This document shows positions 33,920-44,003 of a DNA stretch of 64,000 nucleotides, piece by piece (the first letter of the stretch is position 1; each line of letters starts with the position of its first letter). Position numbers and translations under genes: made by a program. Source of the stretch: Thermincola carboxydiphila (GTDB lineage Bacteria > Bacillota > Thermincolia > Thermincolales > UBA2595); contig JAENZJ010000007.1 in assembly GCA_016841325.1 (NCBI GenBank), positions 62,001 to 126,000 on the forward strand. The letters are read 5' to 3'. The notes beneath the pieces are model-generated. The model did not search any database, had not been told where the DNA came from, and worked only from the letters and a program-made list of their open reading frames with translations.

Positions 33920-34309
33920 ATGTATCGTTTTTCTCATGTAGGCATAGTAGTTGAGAATATGGAGGAATCTTTGAACTTTTACACCAATATCCTGGGCTGC
34001 CGGGTGCATAAACAGCACCGGGATGAAGACCTACAGTTTACCCTGTTGGAGGCAGGTGGCCAGGAGATTGAGCTGCTGAAATTCGCTGTTGATAATAAGG
34101 AAAGAAAAGAAGGAGTAATCAGTCACATTGCCTTTGTTGTAGAGGATATGGAAAAAGAGATCAGCCGTCTGAAGGAATCGGGGGTAAGGCTGTCCACAGA
34201 TCAACCCAGAGTAGTATTAGGCGGGATGAAAATATTTTTCTTTACCGGGCCCAGTGGTGAAAGTATTGAGTTTGTACAGTATTCATCTGCTAAAGGGGAC
34301 ACCATATGA
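33920..34309 (+). CDS. VOC-superfamily protein (glyoxalase / methylmalonyl-CoA epimerase-like)
   Basis: A 129-aa protein with paired beta-alpha-beta-beta-beta modules. MYRFSHVGIVVENMEESLNF contributes the metal His, and ELLKF a Glu. ISHIAFVVEDMEKEISRLKE contributes the second His, and ESIEF the second Glu. These are the four-ligand pattern of VOC metalloenzymes. The reaction (lactoylglutathione lyase, epimerase or dioxygenase) cannot be settled. Its last codons overlap mqnB by 4 nt, so it is tied to the menaquinone genes. Confidence 0.83.
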   Translation: MYRFSHVGIVVENMEESLNFYTNILGCRVHKQHRDEDLQFTLLEAGGQEIELLKFAVDNKERKEGVISHIAFVVEDMEKEISRLKESGVRLSTDQPRVVLGGMKIFFFTGPSGESIEFVQYSSAKGDTI

Positions 34310-35010
34310 TTTCGAATATAAAAACGGAGACTCCGGGTGTTCAAAAATCCCACGAATCCGGCAGGCGCATCCTGGTGGTGACTGCTGTCCAAGCGGAGCA
34401 GGAGGCGGTGCTGCGCGGGCTGTCTGGTGACAAGAAATTTGATATCCTGCTGGCCGGTGTTGGCCCGGCAGCAGCTGCAGCGGGCACGGCCAGGACGCTG
34501 GCAAAGGCCGGGTATGGGTATGAACTGGTAGTGAGTGCCGGAATTGGCGGTGGCTTTTCAGGAAGGGCCGGGGTGGGATCCCTGGTTGTGTCCAGTCAGA
34601 TCGTGGCTGCAGACCTGGGAGTGAATACCCCGGAAGGGTTTGTTGGGATAGATGAGCTGGGTTTTGGGCCAACGGTTATTCAGGTTGATACTGTTCTGGC
34701 AAATCGGGTGGCAGGGGCCTTATATGCAGCCGGATTCACGGTTGTTACAGGACCTGTGCTTACCGTATCTGCAGGGACAGGAACAGCCGCTGGCGCTGCA
34801 GAACTGGCCCAAAGGATTCCCGGGGCAGCAGCAGAGGCGATGGAAGGGTATGGTGTAGCAGTGGCGGCTGCAGACTATGGCCTGCCCACACTGGAAATTC
34901 GCGCCATATCAAATCTAATTGGGCCGCGTGACCTGACCAAATGGCGCATTAAAGAAGCCCTGGATATTTTGGAAGCGGCCGGCAGGATATTAATGGAGGT
35001 ATTACCATGA
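34306..35010 (+). CDS. mqnB: futalosine hydrolase
   Basis: MqnB removes the purine base from futalosine in the alternative menaquinone pathway, in the cytoplasm. The 234-aa protein has the nucleoside phosphorylase/5'-methylthioadenosine nucleosidase fold: ILVVTAVQAEQEAVLRGL, then VSAGIGGGFSGRAGVGSLVV, then AEAMEGYGVAVAAADYGLP with the catalytic Glu, then RAISNLIGPRD. It overlaps the VOC gene and mqnD by 4 nt on either side. Confidence 0.92.
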   Translation: MISNIKTETPGVQKSHESGRRILVVTAVQAEQEAVLRGLSGDKKFDILLAGVGPAAAAAGTARTLAKAGYGYELVVSAGIGGGFSGRAGVGSLVVSSQIVAADLGVNTPEGFVGIDELGFGPTVIQVDTVLANRVAGALYAAGFTVVTGPVLTVSAGTGTAAGAAELAQRIPGAAAEAMEGYGVAVAAADYGLPTLEIRAISNLIGPRDLTKWRIKEALDILEAAGRILMEVLP

Positions 35011-35846
35011 AAATGGCATTTTCTCCCTGTCCCAATGACACATTTATTTTTCATGCCTGGGTCCATGGACTTATCCCGGGTGCGCCCGAGCTTGAGGTCA
35101 CCTATGCGGATATTGATATTACCAACAGCCTGGCAGCCGGCGGCAGTGGTCATGATGTCATCAAGATTTCATATGCGGCCCTGCCATGGGTATTATCTGA
35201 ATATGCGCTGCTGCCTTGCGGCGGGGCTCTGGGCAGGGGCTGCGGGCCGCTGGTACTGACTTCAGACAGAACCGGCCCCACCGGTGACCCAGAGATGCTG
35301 GCGGGTCGGAGGGTGGCGGTGCCAAGTGAACGGTCAACAGCATACTTACTGTTCCGGCTATGGGCAGCCCAAAAAGTACCCGGTGGTGTGGGCGAAATAG
35401 TTGTCCTGCCCTTTCATGAAATTATGCCGGCAGTCCGGGACGGCTCAGTTGATGCAGGGCTGGTAATTCATGAGGCCCGTTTTACATATCATACATATAA
35501 TTTGAATCTTATGGCCGACCTGGGCAGTTGGTGGGAGGAGGGTACCGGACTGCCGATTCCCCTGGGGGCAATTATTGCCCGGCGCTCATTGGACCTCCCT
35601 GCAATTATCGGCTGGATCCGGGCTTCGCTCAGATATGCCTGGGCACATCCGGAGGCATCCCGGGAGTATATTTTAAGCCACGCCCAGGAAATGTCCCCTG
35701 AAGTGGCTCAGGCCCATATTAAACTTTATGTAAATGAGTTCAGTGAAAATCTGGGTGAGGCGGGGTATCAGGCAGTAACCTCCCTGCTGAGCCGGGCTGC
35801 CCGGGAGGGGCTAGTACCAATGGTGGATTTGGAGAGAATTCGTTAA
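35007..35846 (+). CDS. mqnD: 1,4-dihydroxy-6-naphthoate synthase
   Basis: MqnD makes 1,4-dihydroxy-6-naphthoate from cyclic dehypoxanthine futalosine. The 279-aa length is typical. The start MKMAFSPCPNDTFIFHAWVH is diagnostic, followed by KISYAALPWVLSEYALLPCG and VIHEARFTYH, all of the periplasmic-binding-like fold. With mqnB it shows that menaquinone is made by the futalosine route, which suits a respiring anaerobe with multiheme cytochromes. Other pathway genes (mqnA, mqnC, mqnE) are not in this window. Confidence 0.94.
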   Translation: MKMAFSPCPNDTFIFHAWVHGLIPGAPELEVTYADIDITNSLAAGGSGHDVIKISYAALPWVLSEYALLPCGGALGRGCGPLVLTSDRTGPTGDPEMLAGRRVAVPSERSTAYLLFRLWAAQKVPGGVGEIVVLPFHEIMPAVRDGSVDAGLVIHEARFTYHTYNLNLMADLGSWWEEGTGLPIPLGAIIARRSLDLPAIIGWIRASLRYAWAHPEASREYILSHAQEMSPEVAQAHIKLYVNEFSENLGEAGYQAVTSLLSRAAREGLVPMVDLERIR

Positions 35847-35851
35847 TGCGG

Positions 35852-36757
35852 TCACTGCTGCGGTGATTTGGCAAAGAAATCCACAGCCTGAATAAAGTCC
35901 TCTGGCAGAGGGGCAGTAACTGTAACTTCACGGCTGTCTGTTAAAGACGTGAAACTGACGGAAAAGGCATGCAAAGCCTGCCTGTTGATACAGGATGATG
36001 CTTTGCCGTACATCCTGTCCCCGATAACCGGGTGTCCCAGGTGAGCCAGGTGGACACGGATCTGGTGGGTCCTCCCGGTATCCAGACTTAATTCCAAAAG
36101 TGAAGCCTCTGCAAAACTGCTGATTGTCCGGTAATGAGTGATAGCCCGTTCCCCGGCTTCATTGACAGCCCGCCTGTTGGGCCGGGCAGGGTGAGGGCCG
36201 ATGGGGGCATTGATGGTTCCCGAGGGCGGTGAGACCGTTCCCTGGACTAAAGCGCGGTAATTGCGTTTTAAAGCACCGGTTTGCAGTTGCTGTTCCAGAA
36301 CGAACTGACTCCGGGCATCTTTGGCAAAAACCACACATCCCGAAGTATCTCTGTCTAATCTGTGGACAGGGCGAATAGTGCACATCACACCCTGTTGTTT
36401 GAGGTGGTAAGCCAGGTAATTGGCCAGGGTGCCCCCGGTTGTCCGCCCGGCAGGATGGACCAGCAGGTGTGCTGGTTTATTTAACACTATCAGGCTGTCA
36501 TCTTCATAAAGTATATCGATGACTCCCTGTTCAGGTTGAACTCCGTAAGCAGCATCTTCTAACACCAGGACACGCAGAGTATCCCCTGACTTCATTTTCT
36601 TTTGCAGGTAAACCGACTTCCCGTTAAGAAGAATCCCTTTTTTTCTGGTAAGTTTCTGGATTTTTCTGCCGGAATAGTGTAGTACCTGCTTCAAATAGTT
36701 TTCCACCGTAATTCCTTCGTGTTCTCCGGCTACATTGTATTTGAAAAATGTCTTCAC
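35852..36757 (-). CDS. RluA/RluD-family pseudouridine synthase
   Basis: A 301-aa enzyme with an N-terminal S4-like RNA-binding part (about 10-75, VENYLKQVLHYSGRKIQKLT) and a catalytic domain holding HRLDRDTSGCVVFAKD, whose second Asp (RLDRDTSG) is the nucleophile. The specific uridine (23S 1911/1915/1917, 955/2504/2580 or other) is not readable. Start: GTG at 36757 after AGAGGG. It is convergent with mqnD, with only 5 nt between stops. Confidence 0.9.
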   Translation of the reverse strand: MKTFFKYNVAGEHEGITVENYLKQVLHYSGRKIQKLTRKKGILLNGKSVYLQKKMKSGDTLRVLVLEDAAYGVQPEQGVIDILYEDDSLIVLNKPAHLLVHPAGRTTGGTLANYLAYHLKQQGVMCTIRPVHRLDRDTSGCVVFAKDARSQFVLEQQLQTGALKRNYRALVQGTVSPPSGTINAPIGPHPARPNRRAVNEAGERAITHYRTISSFAEASLLELSLDTGRTHQIRVHLAHLGHPVIGDRMYGKASSCINRQALHAFSVSFTSLTDSREVTVTAPLPEDFIQAVDFFAKSPQQ

Positions 36758-36934
36758 AATTTTTGGCCCTCTTTCCTGACAAACCGGATGACCGGTGCTT
36801 TCCGGTTATTTTAGTGCAATAATACAATATTTATTAGTGAAACACAAGGATGGAAAAAATTATTGTCACAAGAGGTATCCCCGGGCGGAAAAGAGAAATA
36901 TTTCATAACAACTGTGAAGGGAATGATCTGCATA

Positions 36935-38866
36935 ATGTATGGTTGGTTTGATTGCCGCCTGCGGGTGGACCTGACGACAGGCAGCATTCAGCATGAAAGT
37001 ATAGGGGAACAGGTCCTGCGTGACTTTATAGGAGGACGCGGCCTTAATGACTGGGTATTGTTCCAGGAAGTACGGGCTGATGCCGACCCCCTGGCACCTG
37101 AAAATGTGATTTGTTTTGCCCCCGGACCACTGACCGGCACTGCAGTACCCATGAATTCCCGCTGTGAGGTAAGCACCATTGGCCCCCACAGCAATATCCT
37201 TGGCGACGGTAACGGCGGAAACAAATTCCCCTACCGGATGAAGTGTTCCGGGCTGGACCAGATTGTGGTCACCGGCAGGTCCGAAAGGCCGGTATACCTG
37301 TGGATTGAGGATGACTGTGTGGAGCTGCATGATGCATCTCCGTTCTGGGGCCTGAATACGTGGGAGACGACTGATGCCCTGAAGAAAGTACATGGCAATG
37401 ACATCGGAGTTGTCTGTATCGGGCAGGCTGGGGAGAATCTGGTGAGGTTTGCCAGTGTTATCTTTGACAAATACAGTTCGGCGGCCCGCGGAGCCGGGGC
37501 TGTCATGGGCTCCAAAAACCTTAAAGCCATAGCTGTACGGGGTACCAAAAAGGTCCCGGCAGCAGATGAAGGTGAGCTCAGGATGCTGGCTGCAGAGGAC
37601 CGGCAGTATTTCCGCACCAATCCCTTCCAGAAGGAGACCGTTTCCCGGGTAGGTACACATCACGGACTGGGACACTGGTTCCCCGGATGGCGTAACAATG
37701 CCAAATACCTAAGCAGTGAGGAGATCCCCCAACAGATTCACACTGAGGCCTGGGCCAGGTATCAGACTGGGCGTACGGCCTGCCATACCTGTCCGTCATT
37801 CTGTAAAGATGTTTACACTATACCTGACGGGCCATATGCCGGGGAAACAGGTTCGGCTATGGAGTATGAAGGCATCCACTGCCTGGGCATAAACTGCGGT
37901 GTGGAGGAACCTACTCCCATAATGGCAATGCAGAACCTGGCTGACAAATACGGCATGTGTGTTATTCCTCTGGGGAACAATATTGCCTTTGCCAAGGATT
38001 TGTTTGCCCGCGGCATTCTGTCATCTGCTGATGTGGACGGATTAAACCTGTCATGGGATAATTATGAGGACCAGATTGAATTAATTCATCGGGTTGCACT
38101 GCGGAAGGGATTTGGCAGTATTCTGGCGGAAGGGGAAATAGGTGCAGCCAGACTAATTGGTCGTGATTCCGGGGATTACAATGACCAGGTCAAGGGGACC
38201 GGCAGGGGACATTTCCCTCCAGGTATTTTTGCCCTGGCACACGCCACCTCGACACGCGGGGCAGACCACTTGCGCGGGCGGAGCTGGGCCTTTGGCGAGA
38301 ACGACGGGGATCTCTTTCACCAACTTATTGAACAGGGCTTCATCCCGGCAGATGATGTCGGCAAGCTCCTGGTAAGTGAAGAGGCCTGTGCCTTAAATGA
38401 CTGCCTTGGCCGGTGTAAAGGTTCCGTTAATGCCTGGGTCAATGCCATTCCCCTCGTCTGGAAGTACCCCCTGTATAAAGGCCTGGCCAGAGTGTTGACA
38501 GCGGCTACCGGGATCTCATTTGATGAAAATGAACTGGCCGCAGCCGGCAGGCGGGTTTATCTTCTGGAAATGGCCTTAAATGCAAGGCGTGGTGTTACCC
38601 GTGCCTCTGACCGCCTGGTACAGCGCCCCGAACTGCGGGATACCCCTGAAGGGGAACAGCAGCGCCGGCAGCATGAAGCCATGCTGACCGAATATTACCG
38701 GCGCCGGGGCTGTGACCCGGTCACCGGTGTACCCACCCGTCCTGCGCTGGAGGCGCTTGGCCTGGATGAGGCGGCAGATGTCCTGGAAGCTGAGCCGGTA
38801 CGCACCTGGAACGGCCCGCCTCTGTGGCCGTTGAGTGATTATCCGCAGGGACAGATTAAAGCTTAA
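36935..38866 (+). CDS. aldehyde:ferredoxin oxidoreductase (tungsten, AOR family)
   Basis: A 643-aa cytoplasmic enzyme that oxidises aldehydes to acids with ferredoxin as acceptor, or the reverse. The start [18 protein letters not shown] matches the family, so I use the ATG at 36935 although a TTG at 36863 is in frame. Pterin-binding segments are [13 protein letters not shown] and [17 protein letters not shown]. The [4Fe-4S] ligands are CHTCPSFC and the later Cys in [10 protein letters not shown]. It runs 11 nt into the convergent glnS. Its natural substrate is unknown, and no cofactor genes are adjacent. Confidence 0.92.
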   Translation: MYGWFDCRLRVDLTTGSIQHESIGEQVLRDFIGGRGLNDWVLFQEVRADADPLAPENVICFAPGPLTGTAVPMNSRCEVSTIGPHSNILGDGNGGNKFPYRMKCSGLDQIVVTGRSERPVYLWIEDDCVELHDASPFWGLNTWETTDALKKVHGNDIGVVCIGQAGENLVRFASVIFDKYSSAARGAGAVMGSKNLKAIAVRGTKKVPAADEGELRMLAAEDRQYFRTNPFQKETVSRVGTHHGLGHWFPGWRNNAKYLSSEEIPQQIHTEAWARYQTGRTACHTCPSFCKDVYTIPDGPYAGETGSAMEYEGIHCLGINCGVEEPTPIMAMQNLADKYGMCVIPLGNNIAFAKDLFARGILSSADVDGLNLSWDNYEDQIELIHRVALRKGFGSILAEGEIGAARLIGRDSGDYNDQVKGTGRGHFPPGIFALAHATSTRGADHLRGRSWAFGENDGDLFHQLIEQGFIPADDVGKLLVSEEACALNDCLGRCKGSVNAWVNAIPLVWKYPLYKGLARVLTAATGISFDENELAAAGRRVYLLEMALNARRGVTRASDRLVQRPELRDTPEGEQQRRQHEAMLTEYYRRRGCDPVTGVPTRPALEALGLDEAADVLEAEPVRTWNGPPLWPLSDYPQGQIKA

Positions 38867-40508
38867 ACGAACTCTTCAGGGATACTATCCGGTTAAACAC
38901 TGGCTTATTATCCGTTGAGAGCCTGGGGTCAATATTAAAATAACCGTGCCTGAAAAACTGGAACTTATCGTGGGGTTTTGCTTCCTTAAGGCCGGGTTCC
39001 ACAAAACCCTGCAGTATTTCCAGTGAATTGGGGTTAATATTATCCAGAAAATCTGTCCCTTCTTCATTTTCTTCATCAAGGATCAGGGGTTCGTACAGCC
39101 TGAATTCTGCTGCCCGGGCCTGGCCGGCATCTACCCAGTGAATGGTACCCTTGACTTTTCTCTCGGTAAAATCAGTTCCGCTTTTGGTTGCCGGATCATA
39201 GGTACAGTGCAGTTCAGTTATATTACCCTGCTCGTCTTTGATCACTTCCTGACACTTGATAAAATAGGCATGCTTCAGCCTGACCTCATTCCCGGGGAAC
39301 AGCCGATGGTATTTTTTGGGCGGATCTTCCATAAAGTCATCCTGCTCAATATAGATTTCCCGGGAAAAAGGGATTTTCCGGATACCCATTTCGGGGTTTT
39401 CCGGATTATTTTCTGCATCCAGCCATTCTACCTGTTCCTCAGGGTAATTAGTGATAATGACCCTGAGCGGCCTGATAACAGCCATGGTCCTGGGGGCCTT
39501 CAGTTTCAGGTCTTCCCTGAGAAAGTGGTCCAGCATCCGGGCATCAACGATACTGTTGCTCTTAGCCACTCCAATCTCCCTTACAAAGGCGCAGATGGCC
39601 TCCGGTGTAAAGCCTCGTCTCCTTAAACCGGATATAGTGGGCATGCGGGGGTCATCCCACCCGTCAACAACCCCTGCATCAACCAGAAGCTTGAGCTTTC
39701 TCTTGCTCATAACGGTGTTTGTCATATTTAGCCGGGCAAATTCATATTGATGAGGCTCGTTTTCCATCTCACACTCCCTGATAACCCAGTCGTAGAGCGG
39801 CCGGTGGTCTTCAAATTCCAGAGTACAGATGGAATGGGTAACCCCCTCTATGGCATCTTCCAGGGGATGGGCAAAATCATACATCGGGTAAATGCACCAC
39901 TTATCCCCGGTATTATGGTGAGGAGTATGGGAAATCCGGTAAAGTACCGGGTCCCGCATATTCAGGTTGGGAGAGGACATATCTATTTTGGCCCTGAGTA
40001 CTTTTTCGCCGTCTCTGAATTCACCTTTGCGCATCCGTTCAAAGAGGTCCAGGTTTTCTTCTACTGTCCTGTTGCGATATGGACTTTCCTCCCCCGGTTC
40101 CTTCAATGTACCTCTTGTTTCCCTGATTTCGTCAGCAGAAAGGTCACATACGTAGGCCAGGCCTTTTTTGATCAGGAGTATGGCCCTGTTGAACATCTCC
40201 TCAAAATAGTCTGAGCCGAAATAAAGGCCGTCCCATTGATAGCCCAGCCATTTTACGTCTTCCTTGATGGATTCGACGTATTCGGTTTCCTCCTTTAAAG
40301 GGTTGGTATCATCAAAACGCAGGTTTGTCTTTCCGTTAAATTCATCAGCCAGGTCAAAGTTTAACACTATTGATTTGGCATGTCCGATATGCAGGTAGCC
40401 ATTTGGTTCAGGAGGAAAACGGGTCACGATTTCTTTATGCTTACCTGATTTTAAATCATCAATAATAATATTCCTGATAAAATTGGAAGGGGCAGGCTTG
40501 TTTTCCAT
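38856..40508 (-). CDS. glnS: glutaminyl-tRNA synthetase
   Basis: A 550-aa class I synthetase that charges tRNA-Gln directly. The catalytic domain has [14 protein letters not shown] (HIGH motif) and VMSKRK (KMSKS motif). The Gln-specific segment [10 protein letters not shown] is present, and the C-terminal beta-barrel anticodon domain is complete. There is no YqeY fusion. Many Firmicutes use the GatCAB transamidation route instead, so glnS is a lineage-specific or transferred gene. It has a 3' overlap of 11 nt with the aldehyde oxidoreductase gene. Confidence 0.96.
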   Translation of the reverse strand: MENKPAPSNFIRNIIIDDLKSGKHKEIVTRFPPEPNGYLHIGHAKSIVLNFDLADEFNGKTNLRFDDTNPLKEETEYVESIKEDVKWLGYQWDGLYFGSDYFEEMFNRAILLIKKGLAYVCDLSADEIRETRGTLKEPGEESPYRNRTVEENLDLFERMRKGEFRDGEKVLRAKIDMSSPNLNMRDPVLYRISHTPHHNTGDKWCIYPMYDFAHPLEDAIEGVTHSICTLEFEDHRPLYDWVIRECEMENEPHQYEFARLNMTNTVMSKRKLKLLVDAGVVDGWDDPRMPTISGLRRRGFTPEAICAFVREIGVAKSNSIVDARMLDHFLREDLKLKAPRTMAVIRPLRVIITNYPEEQVEWLDAENNPENPEMGIRKIPFSREIYIEQDDFMEDPPKKYHRLFPGNEVRLKHAYFIKCQEVIKDEQGNITELHCTYDPATKSGTDFTERKVKGTIHWVDAGQARAAEFRLYEPLILDEENEEGTDFLDNINPNSLEILQGFVEPGLKEAKPHDKFQFFRHGYFNIDPRLSTDNKPVFNRIVSLKSSFKL

Positions 40509-40981
40509 AAGATCACCTTTTCTATTATATTTTTTCTGTAATATTAATTATTTGTATATATATTATAAAAACCCTTTTGCCTTCGGGCAAATTTTTTCTT
40601 TTTCCCCGGTCAGCAGTTGCCGGCTCTTTCCCTTAATTACTGTAGACTATCCCGGTTCAGGGCCTTTTATTCAGAAAAATGGCAATCGGTGTAAAATAAA
40701 AATTTCTTTCTCTTACAATTAATTACAAATTTGGCCCGGGGGCATGTACTATAATTAAAGAAAACCAGTCTGCCAGTTTATTCTGGTAAAGTATGAGAAC
40801 AATAAACAGGCATAAAAGTATCTGTCCCTATATAAAATTAAGTAGTATTTCCACCACTAATTCATACATAAAGGGGTGGTTGCCCGGGAAATTTTAAGGT
40901 ACCCGGAAAGACGTTTTCAGAATGCGGACAGGGGGAGTGACTTGTCATGAAATGAAGGAGAAAAAAGGAGGAAAAGTGTTA
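40509..40981. other. 473-nt gap before the secreted Big_2 gene
   Basis: This stretch separates divergent glnS and the secreted protein gene. It holds a UUCG-capped hairpin with T-tract on the + strand (TTTGCC-TTCG-GGCAAA, 40576-40597). No + strand gene precedes it, so it may end a short RNA or sit in the glnS leader read the other way. A TATAAT at 40750-40755 lacks a good -35 box. A GC-rich region at 40870-40905 can pair CCCGGG with CCCGG. I found no T-box (no TGGNACCGCG element) before glnS and no cyclic-di-GMP riboswitch consensus. Confidence 0.5.
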
Positions 40982-43135
40982 ATGAAGAAAGGAAAATTGT
41001 TATCCCTGCTGGTGATTCTGTCCCTGGTGATGACGTTGTTGTCATCGGCTGCCTATGGCAGTTATGGGGCCAGGGGCGGACCGGACCAAAAAGGTCATTC
41101 CGGACAGGGGGGTCCAGGCAGAGGAAGCTCCGGGAGCAGTCACCATGATTCAGCAATATCTGCTCCGGAAATCTCGGGTGATGAAGAAGAAGGCGGTTCC
41201 GGGAATAATCCTGACAGAAAGGGCGGTGTTTTCAGAGGAGGCCCCGATAAGGGTAAGGGCGGTGGTGGTGCAAAGAAGGGTGCATCGCAAAAAGACTCAA
41301 CCCATGGCAAGATTACCCTTAAGGTAAAAGTAGTCTGGCCTGAAGATACTCTTCATCCTGATGAAGTAGATGTTATTCTGACCAGGGATGGGATTGACAC
41401 TGTAGTTACCACTGAAGACGGTGTAGCTACTTTTATTTCTGAGGCCAGTGGTGATTGCTACCTGAGAGGTGAGGACGTTCCGGGTTTTTTAACCCCCGGG
41501 CATCCGGTCAGCCTTACAGGGAACAAGAAATTTGTGGAGGAAACCCTGGAATACATAGCTGCTGACATACCTGTTGAGAGGGTAACTTTAAATGAGTCCG
41601 AACTGGAGCTGATAACCGGTTACCCCTATCAGCTGACGGCAACTGTCCTGCCTCTTAATGCAAGCAACCAGACCGTTTACTGGGATTCCAGTGATGAAAG
41701 TGTGGCCACCGTTGCTGATGGCCTGATCCAGCCGGTATCGTCCGGGAATGCCACAATCAGTGTAACCACCGCAGACGGTATGGAAACTGCCACCTGTGAG
41801 GTTACGGTTGTGTCTGTTGCCTCTCTGGCGGACCCGGACCCGTTATTGGCACTAAAAAATGAAGTCGTTATACTGCCGGAGACGGTAACGGTAAATCTGG
41901 ATAACGGTACACAAACCCAGCTTCAGGTGATATGGAAGGATTTAACCGGTCAGGATGTGGGATATGTTTTTAAAGTGCCCCTGACGAATCCGGACCCGGC
42001 CTACACCTTTGCCGGCTCTGTGACCGGAACAGAGGATACCGCGGTTCTGGTGATAAATGTCGACCGGTCTGCTCAGCCGGCGGTCCCGGTCGTGGGTGTA
42101 ACCCTGGACTTAAATGAGGTATCCATGTATGTTGGCGATTCGGTTAACCTGACTGCAAATGTTGTACCGGATTCAGCAACCACCCCGGATGTAATCTGGA
42201 CATCCTCAGACACAGCAGTGGCAGTTGTTTCAGGCGGCCTGGTAACTGCTGTTGCTCCAGGCAGTGCAACGATTACGGCAGAAACAGTTGACGGCGGATA
42301 TAAGGCATACTGCCAGGTATCTGTGGCTCAGGAGCCGGAACCGGCACTGATATATCCGACTCAGGAATCCTTTGACAGCCCACAGGAGGTCTGTGTGAAT
42401 GTTGAGAACCTGATTGCGTACAAGGAAATTACTGAACCGACAGTATATTATGTTAAAGTGGAGCAAAAGGGCACCAATCCACTCCTGGGTGAAGGTACCG
42501 TGACAATTGGCCCCGGGACTCAAACCTTCAATGTATATGAAGCCACCGGTTTTAAAGAGGGTGATAATTATAGTCACGTTTACTACCTGTCAATGAGTGC
42601 AGACCCCAGGTACCCTAAGAATGACGAACTTACTGCAATGACAACATTTAAAATCGGGACCGCAGTACCGACAGTACCCATGGAAAACCTTAATGTAACT
42701 CTGGATATAATAGGTGGGCCCAGGGAAGACGACCCGAATGGTAAAGAGGGTATAATCTTCCTCCTCTGCAGGGAACTGGACCTGGAGGATAATAACCCGG
42801 CAGACGATGTGAGCCAGCTATCCTGGGAAATGTACTGCATTAACCCAAATGTCCCCTACGATAAACGGGAATTTATCGATGAAGTAAAGATGCTGGGAAG
42901 AACCAATGCTGAAGGCATGGTAGAGTGGAGCGAACCGAGGGAACCCCTCAAACTGGGTGGGTATGTCCTTTTAGAAGTGACTCCTGACGGGTATATCGAT
43001 AACCTCAACCTCATTAATCCCGAATCTGATGACGGGGCACTCCTCAAAGAGGTCCATCTCACGAGAGACACAGTTATCGAAAGAGATGTAATCAACACTT
43101 ATGTGGGTGATGGTTCAGGGCCCCGGGACAGCTGA
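40982..43135 (+). CDS. secreted surface protein with two Big_2 domains
   Basis: A 717-aa exported protein. The signal peptide is about 1-26 (LLSLLVILSLVMTLLSSAAYG). A Gly/Ser/Lys-rich low-complexity stretch follows (about 27-115). Then come a beta domain (about 120-200), a Big_2 domain (about 203-280, LTATVLPLNASNQTVYW), a Big_4-like segment, a second Big_2 domain (about 380-460, VSMYVGDSVNLTANVVP) and a C-terminal part with a SpaA/Cna-like feel (GGYVLLEVTPDGYIDN). No LPxTG, SLH or heme motifs are seen, so how it is held at the surface is unclear. Start: ATG 40982 after AAAGGAGG. Confidence 0.82.
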   Translation: MKKGKLLSLLVILSLVMTLLSSAAYGSYGARGGPDQKGHSGQGGPGRGSSGSSHHDSAISAPEISGDEEEGGSGNNPDRKGGVFRGGPDKGKGGGGAKKGASQKDSTHGKITLKVKVVWPEDTLHPDEVDVILTRDGIDTVVTTEDGVATFISEASGDCYLRGEDVPGFLTPGHPVSLTGNKKFVEETLEYIAADIPVERVTLNESELELITGYPYQLTATVLPLNASNQTVYWDSSDESVATVADGLIQPVSSGNATISVTTADGMETATCEVTVVSVASLADPDPLLALKNEVVILPETVTVNLDNGTQTQLQVIWKDLTGQDVGYVFKVPLTNPDPAYTFAGSVTGTEDTAVLVINVDRSAQPAVPVVGVTLDLNEVSMYVGDSVNLTANVVPDSATTPDVIWTSSDTAVAVVSGGLVTAVAPGSATITAETVDGGYKAYCQVSVAQEPEPALIYPTQESFDSPQEVCVNVENLIAYKEITEPTVYYVKVEQKGTNPLLGEGTVTIGPGTQTFNVYEATGFKEGDNYSHVYYLSMSADPRYPKNDELTAMTTFKIGTAVPTVPMENLNVTLDIIGGPREDDPNGKEGIIFLLCRELDLEDNNPADDVSQLSWEMYCINPNVPYDKREFIDEVKMLGRTNAEGMVEWSEPREPLKLGGYVLLEVTPDGYIDNLNLINPESDDGALLKEVHLTRDTVIERDVINTYVGDGSGPRDS

Positions 43136-43248
43136 ACATCATCCCGGGACGCAATTCAGAATTCATAATGTTTAGAAAAAATGCGCGTGTGGGGATTAAC
43201 CATAGGCGCATTTTTAATATGTTGCCAAAAAGACAGGTCATCGGGATA

Positions 43249-43296
43249 TTGAATAATTTATCATAAATTGATAGAATAGTGTTAGCGGATGCTAAC
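43249..43296 (+). promoter_or_regulatory. sigma-A promoter with TetR-type palindromic operator
   Basis: TTGAAT (43249-43254), 17-nt spacer, TAGAAT (43272-43277). Immediately after it is the perfect palindrome GTTAGC-GGAT-GCTAAC (43281-43296), covering the transcription start. This placement predicts repression by the TetR protein encoded 40 nt downstream. Confidence 0.75.
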
Positions 43297-43335
43297 ATTT
43301 TACATCATTCTGTAACTTTCTGTCTGGAGGGAAAA

Positions 43336-43911
43336 ATGAATAACCATACCTCAGAGAAGATTCTCGATGCATCTATGGCCCTTTTCTCCCGGAAAGGGTA
43401 TAATTCTGTGACTACGAAACAGATTGCACAGGAGGCTGGGGTCAGTGAGATGACTATATTCAGGTACTTCGAAAACAAACGCAATTTGTTTGAACAGGCT
43501 GTTGAAAGGTTTATGTTTTCTCCCAAGTTTAAAGCTCTTTTCGAGAACAACCTGGTATGGGACCTGGAAACAGATCTATTGAAGATAAGTAATTATTACC
43601 AGGATACATTACACAAGAACCAGAAAATCATTTTAATGCACATTAAAAGTGACGGATTAGATTCTAAGCCTGAATCCCCTCTCTTTAAATACCCCAATGA
43701 ACTTAAAAAACTTCTGGTTGATTATCTAAACAGAATGAAGGAAAAAGGCGCTTTGCAGGAAAATCCCGAGGTTTTGGCTGTTAGCATTCTGGCAGTTAAC
43801 TTTGGGTTTTTTATGACTTACCTGATAAACAAAACATTAACAAGCAATACGGATTTGGAGTCCTGTATTTCCAACCTCGTAAAAATCATTACCAAGGGGG
43901 TAACCGGTTAG
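43336..43911 (+). CDS. TetR/AcrR-family repressor
   Basis: A 191-aa regulator. The N-terminal helix-turn-helix is clear ([40 protein letters not shown]). The C-terminal ligand-binding half is helical. Start: ATG 43336 after TGGAGGG. An upstream in-frame start would lie over the operator. It is followed 92 nt later by the CoA-dehydratase activase gene, probably in one transcript, so the ligand may be an acyl-CoA or related acid (inference). Confidence 0.92.
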   Translation: MNNHTSEKILDASMALFSRKGYNSVTTKQIAQEAGVSEMTIFRYFENKRNLFEQAVERFMFSPKFKALFENNLVWDLETDLLKISNYYQDTLHKNQKIILMHIKSDGLDSKPESPLFKYPNELKKLLVDYLNRMKEKGALQENPEVLAVSILAVNFGFFMTYLINKTLTSNTDLESCISNLVKIITKGVTG

Positions 43912-44003
43912 CGTTCTCTTTAGAAAACCGGTTGCATATTATTATGCCGTGTTTTTACCCAGTTGACTCAGTAGTGTGTTCTGGCAGACATTGGAGGGTT
44001 GAT

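Noticed and set aside
40509-40760. T-box leader upstream of glnS
   Set aside because: No antiterminator TGGNACCGCG element is present on the reverse strand.
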